From NCBI GenBank assembly GCA_013822735.1, contig PNKZ01000001.1:434001-498000 (forward strand): a stretch of 64,000 bases of DNA, read 5' to 3'. This document shows positions 54,001 to 62,692 of this stretch, in pieces (position 1 is the stretch's first letter; each line of letters begins with the position of its first letter). The position numbers and the translations under genes are program-made. The notes below the pieces were generated by a model. The model was not told the origin of the DNA. It did not search any database and saw only the letters and a program-made list of their open reading frames with translations. The DNA is from Pirellula sp. (GTDB lineage Bacteria > Planctomycetota > Planctomycetia > Pirellulales > PNKZ01).

Positions 54001-57000
54001 GACCGGCGGCGCTCGCGGCGACTTCGACCCAATCTTCGCCGCGACCATGGAAAATGGCTCGCCGTGCTTTGGCGCCGAGTTGTTCAAACGGCACGTCGGT
54101 CGGCACGCCCAGATGCACGCCCAAGGCCTGCAACATCGGCTTGAAGAGCGGATGCTTGGCGTCGGGCCAGAGCGCGATCGCCCCTTGTGCGAGGGTGAAT
54201 TTCGGATCGTTCAGCAGCGCCGCGGGGTTGGCGCCCGTTTGAATGCCGAGCCCTTCGCAACTGCCGCACCAGCCCAAGGCGCTGTTGAACGAGAAGTTAT
54301 GCGGCGAGAGGGGCTCGAAGCTCCGTCCGCACTTGTTGCACGACATGTGGCGGCTATGCACTTCGACGCGCCACTTCTCTTCCGGCATGTTGTCGTCGAC
54401 ATAGGCCGCGTGAATCACGCCGCGACCCAGATCGAGCGCACTTTCGATGCTGTCGGCGATGCGCGAGCGCGCTCCGCTGCGAATCACCGAGCGATCGACG
54501 ACCACTTCGACCAAGTGTTTGCGGCGGCGATCGATCGTCGGCGGCTCTTCGACGGGGTACGTCTTGCCGTCGATCCGCACGCGCTGGTATCCGCGGGCTC
54601 GCATGTCTTCAAAGAGCGTTTCGTACTTCTCGCCGACTTGCACGTCTTGCGGCGCCATGAGGTAGAGCTTCGTCCCCTCCGGCTCCTGCATCAGCTTGTC
54701 GACGATCTGGTCGACCGTTTGCGTGCCGATCGGGATATCGCAAGCCGGGCAATAAGGATTGCCGAGCCGCGCGAAGAGGATGCGGAGATAATCGTAGATC
54801 TCCGTCACGGTGCCGACCGTGCTGCGCGGCGTGTGGCCGAGATGCTTCTGCTCAATCGCGATGGCAGGCGAGAGCCCTTCGATATGCTCAAGCTGCGGCT
54901 TCTGCATTTGGCCGACGAACTGCCGCGCGTACGAGCTGAGGCTTTCGACGTACCGCCGCTGTCCTTCGGCGTAGATCGTGTCCATCGCCAGCGAGCTCTT
55001 GCCCGAACCGCTGGGGCCGCAGCAAACGGTGATCATGTCGCGCGGGATTTCGACGTCGACCGACTTCAAATTGTGCTGCCGAGCACCGCGCACTTTGATC
55101 GAGGTTGCTTCGGCCACACGCGGACGTTGCGGTCCGCGGGCCTTGGCGAGCGCTTGCTTGTGGCCGTCGCCGTAGAGGAATCGTTTCAAGGCCTGACCGG
55201 TGTGCGATTCCTCGACCGCGGCGACCTGCTCCGGCGTTCCTTGCGCAATGATGCGACCGCCGCCGGCGCCGCCGTCGGGGCCGAGGTCGATCACCCAGTC
55301 GGCCGTTTTGATGACGTCGAGATTGTGTTCGACGACGAGCACGGTATTGCCGGCGTTCGCAAAGTCGTGCAGCACCTTCAGCAGCAGGCTGATATCGGCG
55401 AAGTGCAAGCCGGTCGTCGGTTCGTCGAGCAGGTAGAGCGTGCGACCGGTGCTCTTCTTCACGAGTTCGCGTGCCAGCTTCACGCGCTGGGCCTCGCCGC
55501 CGGAAAGCGTCGGCGACGGTTGGCCGAGCTTCAGGTAGTCGAGCCCGACGTCGTGCAACGTTTGCAGCTTGTGGGCCACGTTTGGAATATTGGCGAAGTG
55601 CTCGAGGGCTTGCTGGATATCCATCTCCAACACTTCGGAGATGCTTTTTCCTTTGAAGCGCACCTGGAGCGTTTCGCGATTGAAACGGTGCCCATCGCAC
55701 ACCGGACACTTCACCCACACGTCGGCCAAGAAATCCATCTCGAGGCGCGTCGATCCGTTCCCTTCGCACGCCTCGCAGCGGCCCCCTTCGACATTGAAGC
55801 TGAAGCGGCCTTCTTGATAGCCGCGAGCCTTCGATTCCGGCAGCTGCGCGTAGAGCTTGCGGATATCGTCGAACACCTTGATGTAGGTCGACGGATTCGA
55901 GCGCGGCGTCCGACCGATGGGCGATTGGTCGATCGAGATCAGTTTGTCGAGCTGCTTGAGGCCGTCCATCCGCTCGAACGCGCCGGGGTTGCCGAGACCG
56001 CCGTTGAGATCGCGGTTGAGCGCTTCGACGAGGATGTCGTTCACCAGCGAACTCTTGCCTGAGCCCGAGGCGCCGGTGACGCAGACGAAGAGGCCGAGCG
56101 GAATCTCGACGTCGATGTTCTTGAGGTTGTTCGCGGCGGCGCCGACGATCGTGAGCTTATGCTCTTTCGGCGCGCGGCGCGAGGTCGGTACTTCGATCTT
56201 GCGTTCGCCGCAGAGAAACTGCCCGGTGAGGCTCCGCTTCTCCTTACAGACCGCTTCGTAGGTGCCGGCCACCACAACTTCGCCGCCGCGCACGCCGGGG
56301 CCCGGGCCGAAGTCGATCAGGTAGTCCGAGGCCCGCATCGTGTCTTCATCGTGCTCGACGACGACGACCGTGTTGCCCAAGTCGCGCAGTCGTTCGAGCG
56401 TGCCGAGCAGCCGATCGTTGTCGCGCGGATGCAGGCCGATCGACGGTTCGTCGAGAATGTAGAGCACGCCGACAAGGCCGCAGCCGATTTGGCCGGCCAA
56501 GCGAATGCGCTGTGACTCGCCGCCGCTCAAGGTCGGCGCCGTGCGGTCGAGCGTGAGGTATTCCAGGCCGACGTTCGTGAGAAAGCCGAGCCGGCCGCGG
56601 ATTTCTTTGAGCACTTCGGCGGCGATGGTTTGCCGCACGGTGTCGAGATCGAGCTCGCTGAAGAAATCGACGCAGTCGGAAACGCTCAAGGAGCAGATAT
56701 CGGGCAGGCCGAGGCCCGGACGATCGTGAAACCGCTCGTGCTTCGTCGTCATCCGCACGGCGCGGGCTTGCGGATTGAGTCGTGCGCCATGGCAGCTCGT
56801 ACAGCCTTGCGTGCGCATGTACTTCTCAAGCTGCCGTCGCTGCATCCCGCTTTCGGATTGCTTGTACTTGCTCGTCAGCTCGGGAATGATCCCTTCGTAC
56901 TTGCCGCCGTACTTGTGGCCCGACGGACCTTGCCGCCAGGTGTACGTGATGTGCAAGTCGCCGGTGCCGAAGAGCAGCTGCTGCTGAATCTCGGGCGCGA

Positions 57001-58228
57001 GTTCTTCCCAGGCCGTTTCGAGAATAACTCCTTCGTCGAGGCCGAGCTTGTGCTCCAGCGTATCGGCCACGCCTTGGAAGATGTGTCGCCGCCAACGACC
57101 GAGATCGGCCCAAGGTCCGATGGTTTCAATCGCCCCTTGCTTGAACGAGCGGCCCTTGTTGGGAATCATCAAATCCAAGTCGAAGCCGAACACCTCGCCG
57201 AGCCCGTCGCACTCGGGGCACATCCCTTGCGGGCTGTTGAAGCTGAAGAGTTGCGGCGTCGGCGGCTCGAAGCTCAGGCCGCACGGCGTGCAGGCATAAT
57301 GCGCCGAGAGATGAATGTCGTTGGGGTTGCGCGCTCCGCGAGCGGCCCCCTTCGCTTTACGGCCAGGCTTCTCGACGGCCGTTTCCTCGTCGCCATCGTT
57401 GTCATTGTCGTCGTCTTCATTCTCCGCATCTTCGTCGAACTCTTCCGGCGGCGGAGCGACGCGGGCCTTTCCCTTGAGCTCCTTCGCATCCTTCGCGTCG
57501 GCCGCTTCGGGCGGCTCCAGCGCCACGATCAAGTTGCCCTTGCCGATCTTCAGTGCAAGGTCAACCGCTTCGGCCAGCCGCGTGCGCAGGCCTGGCCCTG
57601 CAGCGAGTCGATCGACGACGACTTCAATGTTGTGCCGCATCTGCCGATCGAGCGACGGCGGCGAACTGAGCGACACAGTTTCGCCGTCGACCCGACCGCG
57701 CACGAAGCCTTGCTTGAGCAAGTCTTCGAACAGATCGCGATGCTCTCCCTTTTGAGCACGGATGATCGGCGCGAGAATCGAAAACTTCGTTCCTTCTTCG
57801 AGCACGCCGATCCGGTCGATGATTTGCTCGCGGGTCTGCGCAGTGATCGGTTTCCCGCACTGCGGACAGTGTCCCTGGCCGGTGCGGGCAAAAAGCACGC
57901 GCAGATAATCGTAGATCTCCGTGATCGTGCCGACCGTACTGCGCGGGTTCTGACCGCTAGTCTTTTGCGAAATCGAGATCGACGGGCTCAGGCCGGAGAT
58001 CAGGTCGACGTCGGGCTTCGGCATCTGCCCGAGGAATTGCCGGGCGAAGCTGGAAAGGCTCTCGACGTAACGCCGTTGCCCTTCGGCATACAGCGTATCG
58101 AAGGCCAGCGAGCTCTTTCCGGAGCCGCTCACGCCCGTCAAACAGATCAGTTTATTACGCGGCAGGGTCAGAGCCACGTCGCGCAGGTTATGCTCGCGGG
58201 CTCCCTTAATGACGATATCAGCAGCCAT
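51056..58228 (-). CDS. uvrA: Tandem double UvrA with C-terminal duplicated domain
   Basis: A 2390-residue protein, about 2.5 times the usual ~950 of UvrA. Copy 1 (1 to ~1035) and copy 2 (~1040 to ~2045) are each complete UvrAs. Four Walker A motifs are intact: GVSGSGKSS (32-40), GASGSGKSS (~720), GPSGSGKSS (~1068) and GVSGSGKSS (~1726). Signatures LSGGESQR or LSGGEAQR and DEP(S/T)xGLHPRDN or DEPTTGLHF follow in each, and zinc CxxC pairs are kept in both copies. Copy 1 has an Asp/Glu-rich insertion (~residues 260-290). The last ~310 residues are two related units, both starting MPW.V.G..WH.A (~2082 and ~2251), of no family I know. As nucleotide-excision-repair damage sensor it would act with UvrB and UvrC. 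Such fusion could replace the UvrA dimer within one chain; that is inference. Confidence 0.93.
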   Translation of the reverse strand: MAADIVIKGAREHNLRDVALTLPRNKLICLTGVSGSGKSSLAFDTLYAEGQRRYVESLSSFARQFLGQMPKPDVDLISGLSPSISISQKTSGQNPRSTVGTITEIYDYLRVLFARTGQGHCPQCGKPITAQTREQIIDRIGVLEEGTKFSILAPIIRAQKGEHRDLFEDLLKQGFVRGRVDGETVSLSSPPSLDRQMRHNIEVVVDRLAAGPGLRTRLAEAVDLALKIGKGNLIVALEPPEAADAKDAKELKGKARVAPPPEEFDEDAENEDDDNDNDGDEETAVEKPGRKAKGAARGARNPNDIHLSAHYACTPCGLSFEPPTPQLFSFNSPQGMCPECDGLGEVFGFDLDLMIPNKGRSFKQGAIETIGPWADLGRWRRHIFQGVADTLEHKLGLDEGVILETAWEELAPEIQQQLLFGTGDLHITYTWRQGPSGHKYGGKYEGIIPELTSKYKQSESGMQRRQLEKYMRTQGCTSCHGARLNPQARAVRMTTKHERFHDRPGLGLPDICSLSVSDCVDFFSELDLDTVRQTIAAEVLKEIRGRLGFLTNVGLEYLTLDRTAPTLSGGESQRIRLAGQIGCGLVGVLYILDEPSIGLHPRDNDRLLGTLERLRDLGNTVVVVEHDEDTMRASDYLIDFGPGPGVRGGEVVVAGTYEAVCKEKRSLTGQFLCGERKIEVPTSRRAPKEHKLTIVGAAANNLKNIDVEIPLGLFVCVTGASGSGKSSLVNDILVEALNRDLNGGLGNPGAFERMDGLKQLDKLISIDQSPIGRTPRSNPSTYIKVFDDIRKLYAQLPESKARGYQEGRFSFNVEGGRCEACEGNGSTRLEMDFLADVWVKCPVCDGHRFNRETLQVRFKGKSISEVLEMDIQQALEHFANIPNVAHKLQTLHDVGLDYLKLGQPSPTLSGGEAQRVKLARELVKKSTGRTLYLLDEPTTGLHFADISLLLKVLHDFANAGNTVLVVEHNLDVIKTADWVIDLGPDGGAGGGRIIAQGTPEQVAAVEESHTGQALKRFLYGDGHKQALAKARGPQRPRVAEATSIKVRGARQHNLKSVDVEIPRDMITVCCGPSGSGKSSLAMDTIYAEGQRRYVESLSSYARQFVGQMQKPQLEHIEGLSPAIAIEQKHLGHTPRSTVGTVTEIYDYLRILFARLGNPYCPACDIPIGTQTVDQIVDKLMQEPEGTKLYLMAPQDVQVGEKYETLFEDMRARGYQRVRIDGKTYPVEEPPTIDRRRKHLVEVVVDRSVIRSGARSRIADSIESALDLGRGVIHAAYVDDNMPEEKWRVEVHSRHMSCNKCGRSFEPLSPHNFSFNSALGWCGSCEGLGIQTGANPAALLNDPKFTLAQGAIALWPDAKHPLFKPMLQALGVHLGVPTDVPFEQLGAKARRAIFHGRGEDWVEVAASAAGPAFRFQYKGLYPALEEAARLSPALRGKLDHLVDEVECSICGGARLRDDAAAMRFRDRTIDEICRTPLGSLLEWVESQKLTGSDRKVAGELWREISNRLRFLVDVGLEYLTIGRSAPTLSGGESQRIRLASQVGSGLTGVLYVLDEPTIGLHPRDNLRLINALFKLRDLGNTLLMVEHDKDVIAGADQLLDFGPRAGVHGGEVVARGTPEEVGKQKNSVTGPYLSGAKGIAIPTNRRVRVEGGAGKPEAKAAPIKSAASKASAAATKTKKKPADKAEAVVESEGRTTFPGPILEIRGASHNNLHHVNVQIPLGTFTVVTGVSGSGKSSLVEDVLYNSLARTLHRARTFPGKHDALRGVDQINKVIRVDQMPLGQTPTSNPATYTGVFDQVRTLFANLPESKLRGYTPRRFSFNVPGGRCEKCEGNGQLRIEMHFLPDVWVECDECRGKRYNPETLAVQFRGCSIADVLDMPVGKALDVFQNIPQIRKILQTLCDVGLDYVTLGQPAPTLSGGEAQRVKLAAELARPDTGRTLYLLDEPTTGLHFDDLAKLLEVLHRLVDLGNSIVVIEHNLDVIKTADWLIDMGPEAGEGGGYVVAAGTPEQLVTHALAYQAQTKKPAGRAKASQELLRSYTGEMLEPILAAGPYAERKPFDPTVIEKPREDDVDLDAVGEEAKMPWEVDGRRWHIADRVARNGKPCRWDGRILSTVVDKIQELGDFAPTNFNSRTIVEITGEKKSDGWFFHASTGEEWLLKLKFRTAKSTFKRDEVVEQLNLKPLNEMPDLPVYGTEPRVKCKNLRGPWQEVQIQVHAWDEINTPAFWQFVEASVRGFQKFADKAALNPENIMPWKVLGQKWHFARKGFPPGKKVSWDSEVLEELCELLSDTAEGQFLWNNQQLIHYCLKGRSEPWATVLTKKPHAVELHLNGPKNKFALGRVASFGLTPAMDKDRADRDVVRLQFDAVDQVTDEALSDFLNEHAEAAVEK

Positions 58229-58439
58229 TCGCGTGTATTAACAATCCGTTACGCGGTTGCGGCGGTAGCAAGAATCCTAAATTGTAGGAGCGGGCCCTCT
58301 CCGGCGGCAAGCGGGCTGCGGAAAAGATTCCATCTACCGTAAACGGGGGACGTGCGAAAACGGCGGACGTTTTGGCGAAATGCGTTATGATAGTGCGCGA
58401 CGTCGTCGCCTCACGCGCCCCCTTTGCCGTGCCGTCGCC

Positions 58440-58934
58440 ATGAATGAATTGTCGAATCCGCCGGACGTCGCACCGCCGCGTCGATCTCTTTTGCCGTTTT
58501 TCTTCGCGAATCTTTTGGCGGTCTATTTGCCCGGTTTGTTGCCGACGTTGATGCCGGCAAACGAACAACCGGTCGAGTTTGATTTCAACGCCTTGCGGAT
58601 TCACGCCATAGAGTTTCTGAATGCGCCGTACGGCGTCGTGTCGCTCTTCACCGACGGCGGCATGATGATGCTGTCAACTCAACTCGGCGAGTTGGGTTCG
58701 TTCTATCTCTTCTTCTTCGGCCTTTGGCTGCTCGTGCTCGGCATCACTCTGCTGGGCCGCAACGAGAAGCGACGCTATTGGGTGACGTTTTTTCTCTTCG
58801 TGCTATTTAGCGCCCAGGCGATATTCATGACGCGGCAAGCGATCATCGATGGGCGGGCGCTCGAAGGCCGCCCCGCCGTGGAAGACGACGGCGAACCAAA
58901 GTTGCCCGCGGCACGCCCGGTCGAAGTTCCATAG
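58440..58934 (+). CDS. Small multi-pass membrane protein
   Basis: A 164-residue protein from the ATG at 58440; an in-frame start at 58380 exists but lacks support. Three hydrophobic helices are apparent (about 17-38, 82-106 and 112-133), with an acidic hydrophilic tail. No family is recognised. It is divergent from uvrA with ~210 bases between and converges on the AhpD-like gene, 7 bases away. A TATGAT-like sequence at 58385-58390 could be part of its promoter. Confidence 0.65.
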   Translation: MNELSNPPDVAPPRRSLLPFFFANLLAVYLPGLLPTLMPANEQPVEFDFNALRIHAIEFLNAPYGVVSLFTDGGMMMLSTQLGELGSFYLFFFGLWLLVLGITLLGRNEKRRYWVTFFLFVLFSAQAIFMTRQAIIDGRALEGRPAVEDDGEPKLPAARPVEVP

Positions 58935-58941
58935 TTCGCCG

Positions 58942-59373
58942 CTATTCCAGCGGCGGCAGCACGTCGGGTTCGATTTGGTAGCCGTCGGCGAGCGTGTTCG
59001 TCATGTTGAACAAGCTCGCAATGGCAAGCGCTTCGCCGAGTGCCGCCGTGGAAAGGCCGAGCTTCCGTAAGGCCGCGGTGTGGGAATTCACGCAATAGGC
59101 GCAGCCGTTCGTCGCCGAAACCACGAGCGCTATGAGCTCGCGCGTTTGCGGATCGAGCAGGCCTTTGCGACCTTCGGCTTCCGGATGCATCAGACTTTTG
59201 AGTGCGGTCCAGACCATCTCCAATTGCGGCGGATGGGCGGCGAGCGTGCGCCACATGGCCGGCACGAAGTCGATGTTCTTCGTTCGTTTGATGTCGGCAA
59301 AAATCTCCGCGACTCGGCCCGTGGCCTCGGATTCCGCGACGGGTCGAACCGTCGCCGGTCGTTCTTCGCTCAT
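58942..59373 (-). CDS. AhpD-like carboxymuconolactone decarboxylase family protein
   Basis: A 143-residue all-helical protein of the carboxymuconolactone decarboxylase/alkylhydroperoxidase AhpD superfamily. The redox motif is NGCAYCVNSH with Cys91, Cys94 and His98. AGGAG lies 7 bases before the second of two adjacent ATGs, so I use that one. Members reduce peroxides as thiol-dependent peroxidases. No AhpC partner is in the window. It converges on the small membrane protein gene and is divergent from the SGNH hydrolase gene. Confidence 0.88.
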   Translation of the reverse strand: MSEERPATVRPVAESEATGRVAEIFADIKRTKNIDFVPAMWRTLAAHPPQLEMVWTALKSLMHPEAEGRKGLLDPQTRELIALVVSATNGCAYCVNSHTAALRKLGLSTAALGEALAIASLFNMTNTLADGYQIEPDVLPPLE

Positions 59374-59490
59374 CATCCTGCTCCTGCAAGAGGTTTGCCG
59401 CTTTTCTTGTTGACGCAGTCGCGGCGCAGACCCATCCTAGTGACGCATCCTAATTCGTGCAGCCGCCTCTGACAAACCTGCGAGCCCGCC

Positions 59491-60480
59491 ATGCGCACTC
59501 TTATTCTCGCCGCCGCGTTCGCATTGCTTTTGCTTTCGCGGCCGACGCACGCCGCGGAGCCGACCGTGCGCGATAATCTCAACGGCGTCGCTCGCATACT
59601 CTTTCTCGGCGACAGCATCACGCATGCGGGGAAGTACGTCGCCTATGTGGAAACGTACACGCGGCTGCACGAACCGCAGCTCGCAATCGAGTTCGTCAAC
59701 TGCGGGCTCTCGAGCGAAACCGTCAGCGGACTTTCCGAAGAAGGCCATGCCGGCGGCAAGTTTCCGAGGCCCGATTTGCACGAACGACTCGATCGCGTAC
59801 TGGCCGAAGTGAAGCCCGATGTGGTCGTCGCCTGTTACGGGATGAACGACGGCATTTACTTTCCGCTCGCCGAAGAGCGATTCGCCAAATACCGCGACGG
59901 CATGGAGTTGTTACGTAAGAAATGCGACGCGGCGGGCGTAAGGCGCATTCTGCACGTAACGCCGCCGGTGTTCGATCCCCTGCCGATCAAGGCGCGCGTG
60001 CTCCCGGCAGGCCTCGACGCGTACCCGCAGCCTTATGAAGGGTACAACGAAGTGCTCGACGCTTACAGTGAATGGCTCGTCACAAAACGTGCCGCGAGTT
60101 GGGACGTCATCGATACGCACACGCCGATGAACGCCTTTATCGCCGAGAAGCGAAAGTCCGATCCGGCGTTCACGCTCGCCAAAGACGGCGTCCATCCCGG
60201 CAATCTCGGCCATTGGCTCATTGCCCGACCGATCCTCGCCAATTTCGGCGTTCCGTCGGAGGAACTACAATCCTTCGCCGACGGTGAAGCGGCCGTCGGC
60301 GCGAAGCCGAACGGATTGGAAGTGCTCAAACTCGTTGAACAACGCCTCGCGCTCATGCACGACGCCTACCTCACGGCGACCAAGCACAAACGTCCCGGCG
60401 TCAAAGAAGGACTCCCCCTCGACGAAGCGAAGGCAAAAGCAAAAGAGATCGAACAGAAGATCAAGACGCTGTTTCAGTGA
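59491..60480 (+). CDS. Secreted SGNH/GDSL hydrolase
   Basis: A 329-residue SGNH-family esterase with a signal peptide (MRTLILAAAFALLLLSRPTHA, cut near 21). Block I is GDSI with nucleophile Ser42, block II the Gly in NCGLSS, block III GMND (Asn119) and block V DGVHPG (Asp232, His235). The set is complete, so the enzyme should be active. Such proteins deacetylate polysaccharides in planctomycete sugar-degradation loci; the substrate here is unknown. A ~60-residue C-terminal helical region rich in lysine follows the catalytic fold. It converges on the thioredoxin-like gene, one base apart. Confidence 0.9.
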   Translation: MRTLILAAAFALLLLSRPTHAAEPTVRDNLNGVARILFLGDSITHAGKYVAYVETYTRLHEPQLAIEFVNCGLSSETVSGLSEEGHAGGKFPRPDLHERLDRVLAEVKPDVVVACYGMNDGIYFPLAEERFAKYRDGMELLRKKCDAAGVRRILHVTPPVFDPLPIKARVLPAGLDAYPQPYEGYNEVLDAYSEWLVTKRAASWDVIDTHTPMNAFIAEKRKSDPAFTLAKDGVHPGNLGHWLIARPILANFGVPSEELQSFADGEAAVGAKPNGLEVLKLVEQRLALMHDAYLTATKHKRPGVKEGLPLDEAKAKAKEIEQKIKTLFQ

Positions 60481-60481
60481 G

Positions 60482-61045
60482 CTAGTCGTTGTGCAGCTTC
60501 CGCAAGCGTCCGCTGGTGCGCAGGATCCATTGCACGCGTTCGAATTCGTTGAGCCAGTCTTGGACGACGCCGTCGACCTGCGATGCGCCCGGCAGCACGA
60601 TGCCCGTCGGGCAGCTCGGGCCGTCGACGATATCTGCGACGAGCGCGCGATACTTAGAAAGCGTACGGTCGCCGTACATGCCGACTTGGAAGTTGTCTTC
60701 GCTCACGAAGAGCACGACCGGAACCCGTGCCCCGCCGCACACGCTGAGCTTCTCTCCCAAGTCTGGATGGGCGTCGCGATCAAAGAATCGCAGCTTGATC
60801 GCGGGCGCGGCCTGGGCGAAATGATCGAAAATCGGGCACTGATTCACGCAATCGCCGCACCATGCGCCGGCGAGGCAAAACACTTTCATCTCGCGCGTGA
60901 ACGACTTGAGTAACTCTACTTGCGAAACCTTCAATTTCACGGCCGCGTGAAAGCTGCTCCAGCGCGATTGCTGATCGGCATTGCCGTACTTCGTGAGAAA
61001 ATCTGCGTACGACAAACCCTCGACAAACTTAGCCGCGAGATCCAT
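60482..61045 (-). CDS. Thioredoxin family protein
   Basis: A 187-residue cytoplasmic thioredoxin-like protein, started at the ATG ending at 61045. The active-site motif is CGDC (Cys63, Cys66; AWCGDCVNQCP), with GARVPVVLFVSED supplying the cis-proline. An N-terminal helical region of ~45 residues precedes the fold. It follows the AlkA-like gene by 23 bases on the same strand, so they may be co-transcribed. CGDC with extra nearby Cys70 resembles thioredoxins of unknown partner; a reducing role is inferred. Confidence 0.85.
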   Translation of the reverse strand: MDLAAKFVEGLSYADFLTKYGNADQQSRWSSFHAAVKLKVSQVELLKSFTREMKVFCLAGAWCGDCVNQCPIFDHFAQAAPAIKLRFFDRDAHPDLGEKLSVCGGARVPVVLFVSEDNFQVGMYGDRTLSKYRALVADIVDGPSCPTGIVLPGASQVDGVVQDWLNEFERVQWILRTSGRLRKLHND

Positions 61046-61068
61046 GACGAACCCTTTCGTGAGCGTTG

Positions 61069-61722
61069 CTAGCTCGGTTGTTTGTTCTTGTTCGCGCGAT
61101 GCAGTTCCACCGCGCGCCACATGTACCAGCTACCGACCGAGCGATAAGGTCGCCAACGTTCGGCATGTTCCTCGAGCGCAGCCGTTGTCGGCATCGTTTT
61201 CAATCCGTACGTATGCATGAAGCCTTGCCGCACGCCGAGGTCGGCCAGCGGCAGGATGTCGGGTCTGCCGAGCGTAAACATCAGAAGCATCTCGACCGTC
61301 CACACGCCGACGCCGCGCACTTGCGTCAAACGTTCCACGATCGCCGCGTCGTCCAACTTGCGCAACATGCGCAAGGTCGGCACGGTGCCGTCGAGCGTCT
61401 TCTGTGCCAGGTCGCGAATTGCCGCCAGCTTGTTTCGTGAGAGCCCGGCCGCACGGAGGGCGTCGTCTTCCAGTTGGTGCAAAAGTTCGGGAGTCGGCCG
61501 CTTGGCCGGGGCGTGCAGTGCGACGACGCGGCCGTGAATGGTCGCCGCGGCCTTGCCCGAAAGCTGCTGCCCGACGATGGCCCGAAGCAGCGCCTCGTAG
61601 GGCGTCGTCGCCCGACGCGGCTTCAAGGTAAACGGCCCCGCGCGGCGCATGACCTTTGCTAGTTGCCGATCGCGGCGCGCGAGGTGTTCGACGGCGGCGG
61701 TCGGGTCGTAGGTAAGCGTCAT
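61069..61722 (-). CDS. DNA-3-methyladenine glycosylase II (AlkA-like)
   Basis: A 217-residue HhH-GPD base-excision enzyme that removes alkylated purines. The helix-hairpin-helix is LTQVRGVGVWTVEMLL (132-147) and the catalytic Asp161 is in ILPLADLGVRQG. QQLSGKAAATI near 52 is the conserved entry helix. No Fe-S cysteines are present. I use the ATG ending at 61722 because the longer frame upstream is the antisense of the isomerase gene. It lacks the N-terminal TBP-like domain of E. coli AlkA. Divergent from the isomerase-like gene, with the thioredoxin gene downstream. Confidence 0.9.
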   Translation of the reverse strand: MTLTYDPTAAVEHLARRDRQLAKVMRRAGPFTLKPRRATTPYEALLRAIVGQQLSGKAAATIHGRVVALHAPAKRPTPELLHQLEDDALRAAGLSRNKLAAIRDLAQKTLDGTVPTLRMLRKLDDAAIVERLTQVRGVGVWTVEMLLMFTLGRPDILPLADLGVRQGFMHTYGLKTMPTTAALEEHAERWRPYRSVGSWYMWRAVELHRANKNKQPS

Positions 61723-61836
61723 CTGCGCAAGCGTTCTCAGTGCGGAAAACAGGCCGAGCGCCGCCGGCCGCAGGGTTGCGGCGCGCCGCGGTTTGCGTAT
61801 GTTAGCGGAAACACCGCACCGCAAGGAACCGGCCCG

Positions 61837-62661
61837 ATGAAATTCGCCATCTGCAACGAAACCTTCCAAGAGTGGCCGTTCGACAAGGCTTTCGCCTTCG
61901 CACGGGAGTGCGGCTACACAGGGATCGAAATCGCGCCGTTTACTATGGCGCTCGATGCCCGCGAGATCAGCGCGGCGCAACGTACGGAAGTGCGCCGCCA
62001 AGCGGAAGCCGCCGACCTCACGGTGATCGGCCTGCATTGGTTGCTCGCCAAGACGAAGGGTTATTACCTTACGACGCCCGACGCCGACGTGCGCCGCTCG
62101 ACCGGGGCGTACATGGAAGAGCTGGCCCGGCTTTGTCGCGACCTCGGCGGCTCGGTGATGGTGCTCGGTTCGCCGCTGCAGCGCAACCTGCTGCCGAACG
62201 TCACGATGGATCAAGCGATGGGCTACGCCGCCGAAGTGCTGGCCTCGACCATGCCGACGCTGGAGAAGCTCGACGTGACGCTGGCCGTCGAACCGCTCGG
62301 CCCCGCCGACGGTAACTTCCTCAACACCGCGGCCGACGGCGTGAATCTCTGCGAGATGGTCGGTTCGTCGCATTGCCGGCTGCATCTCGATTGCAAGGCG
62401 ATGTCGAGCGAGCCGACGCCGATTCCGGACCTGCTCAAGCAGTTCCGCCGTGAGATGGTGCACTTTCACGCCAACGATCCGAACCTGCGTGGGCCCGGCA
62501 TGGGAGAACTCGACTTCGTGCCGATCTTCCAAGCTCTCGGCGAGATCGACTACCGCGGTTGGGTCTCGGTCGAAGTGTTCGACTACACGCCCGGCGTCGA
62601 ACGGCTCGCGAAAGACAGCATCGACTACATGCTCGACGTCTGCGAGAAGATCGCGACCTAG
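61837..62661 (+). CDS. Sugar phosphate isomerase/epimerase-like protein
   Basis: A 274-residue AP-endonuclease-2-like TIM barrel of the xylose-isomerase superfamily. Start ATG 61837 has AAGGA upstream. Segments are MKFAICNETFQEW, CGYTGIEIAPF, LAVEPLGPADGNFLNT (metal-ligand Glu), CRLHLDCKAMSSE, MVHFHANDPNLRGPGMGELDF and WVSVEVFDYTPG (last metal Glu). No signal peptide. The actual sugar substrate cannot be told from sequence. Confidence 0.86.
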   Translation: MKFAICNETFQEWPFDKAFAFARECGYTGIEIAPFTMALDAREISAAQRTEVRRQAEAADLTVIGLHWLLAKTKGYYLTTPDADVRRSTGAYMEELARLCRDLGGSVMVLGSPLQRNLLPNVTMDQAMGYAAEVLASTMPTLEKLDVTLAVEPLGPADGNFLNTAADGVNLCEMVGSSHCRLHLDCKAMSSEPTPIPDLLKQFRREMVHFHANDPNLRGPGMGELDFVPIFQALGEIDYRGWVSVEVFDYTPGVERLAKDSIDYMLDVCEKIAT

Positions 62662-62692
62662 CTGCCGCGATCCTACTGCGCTGGGGCGGAAA

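Noticed and set aside
53771-56062. Long plus-strand open frame (over 700 residues) opposite uvrA, and a similar one at 56630-58342
   Set aside because: It is the antisense of a strongly conserved gene, has no domain, and follows from high GC in the third codon position.
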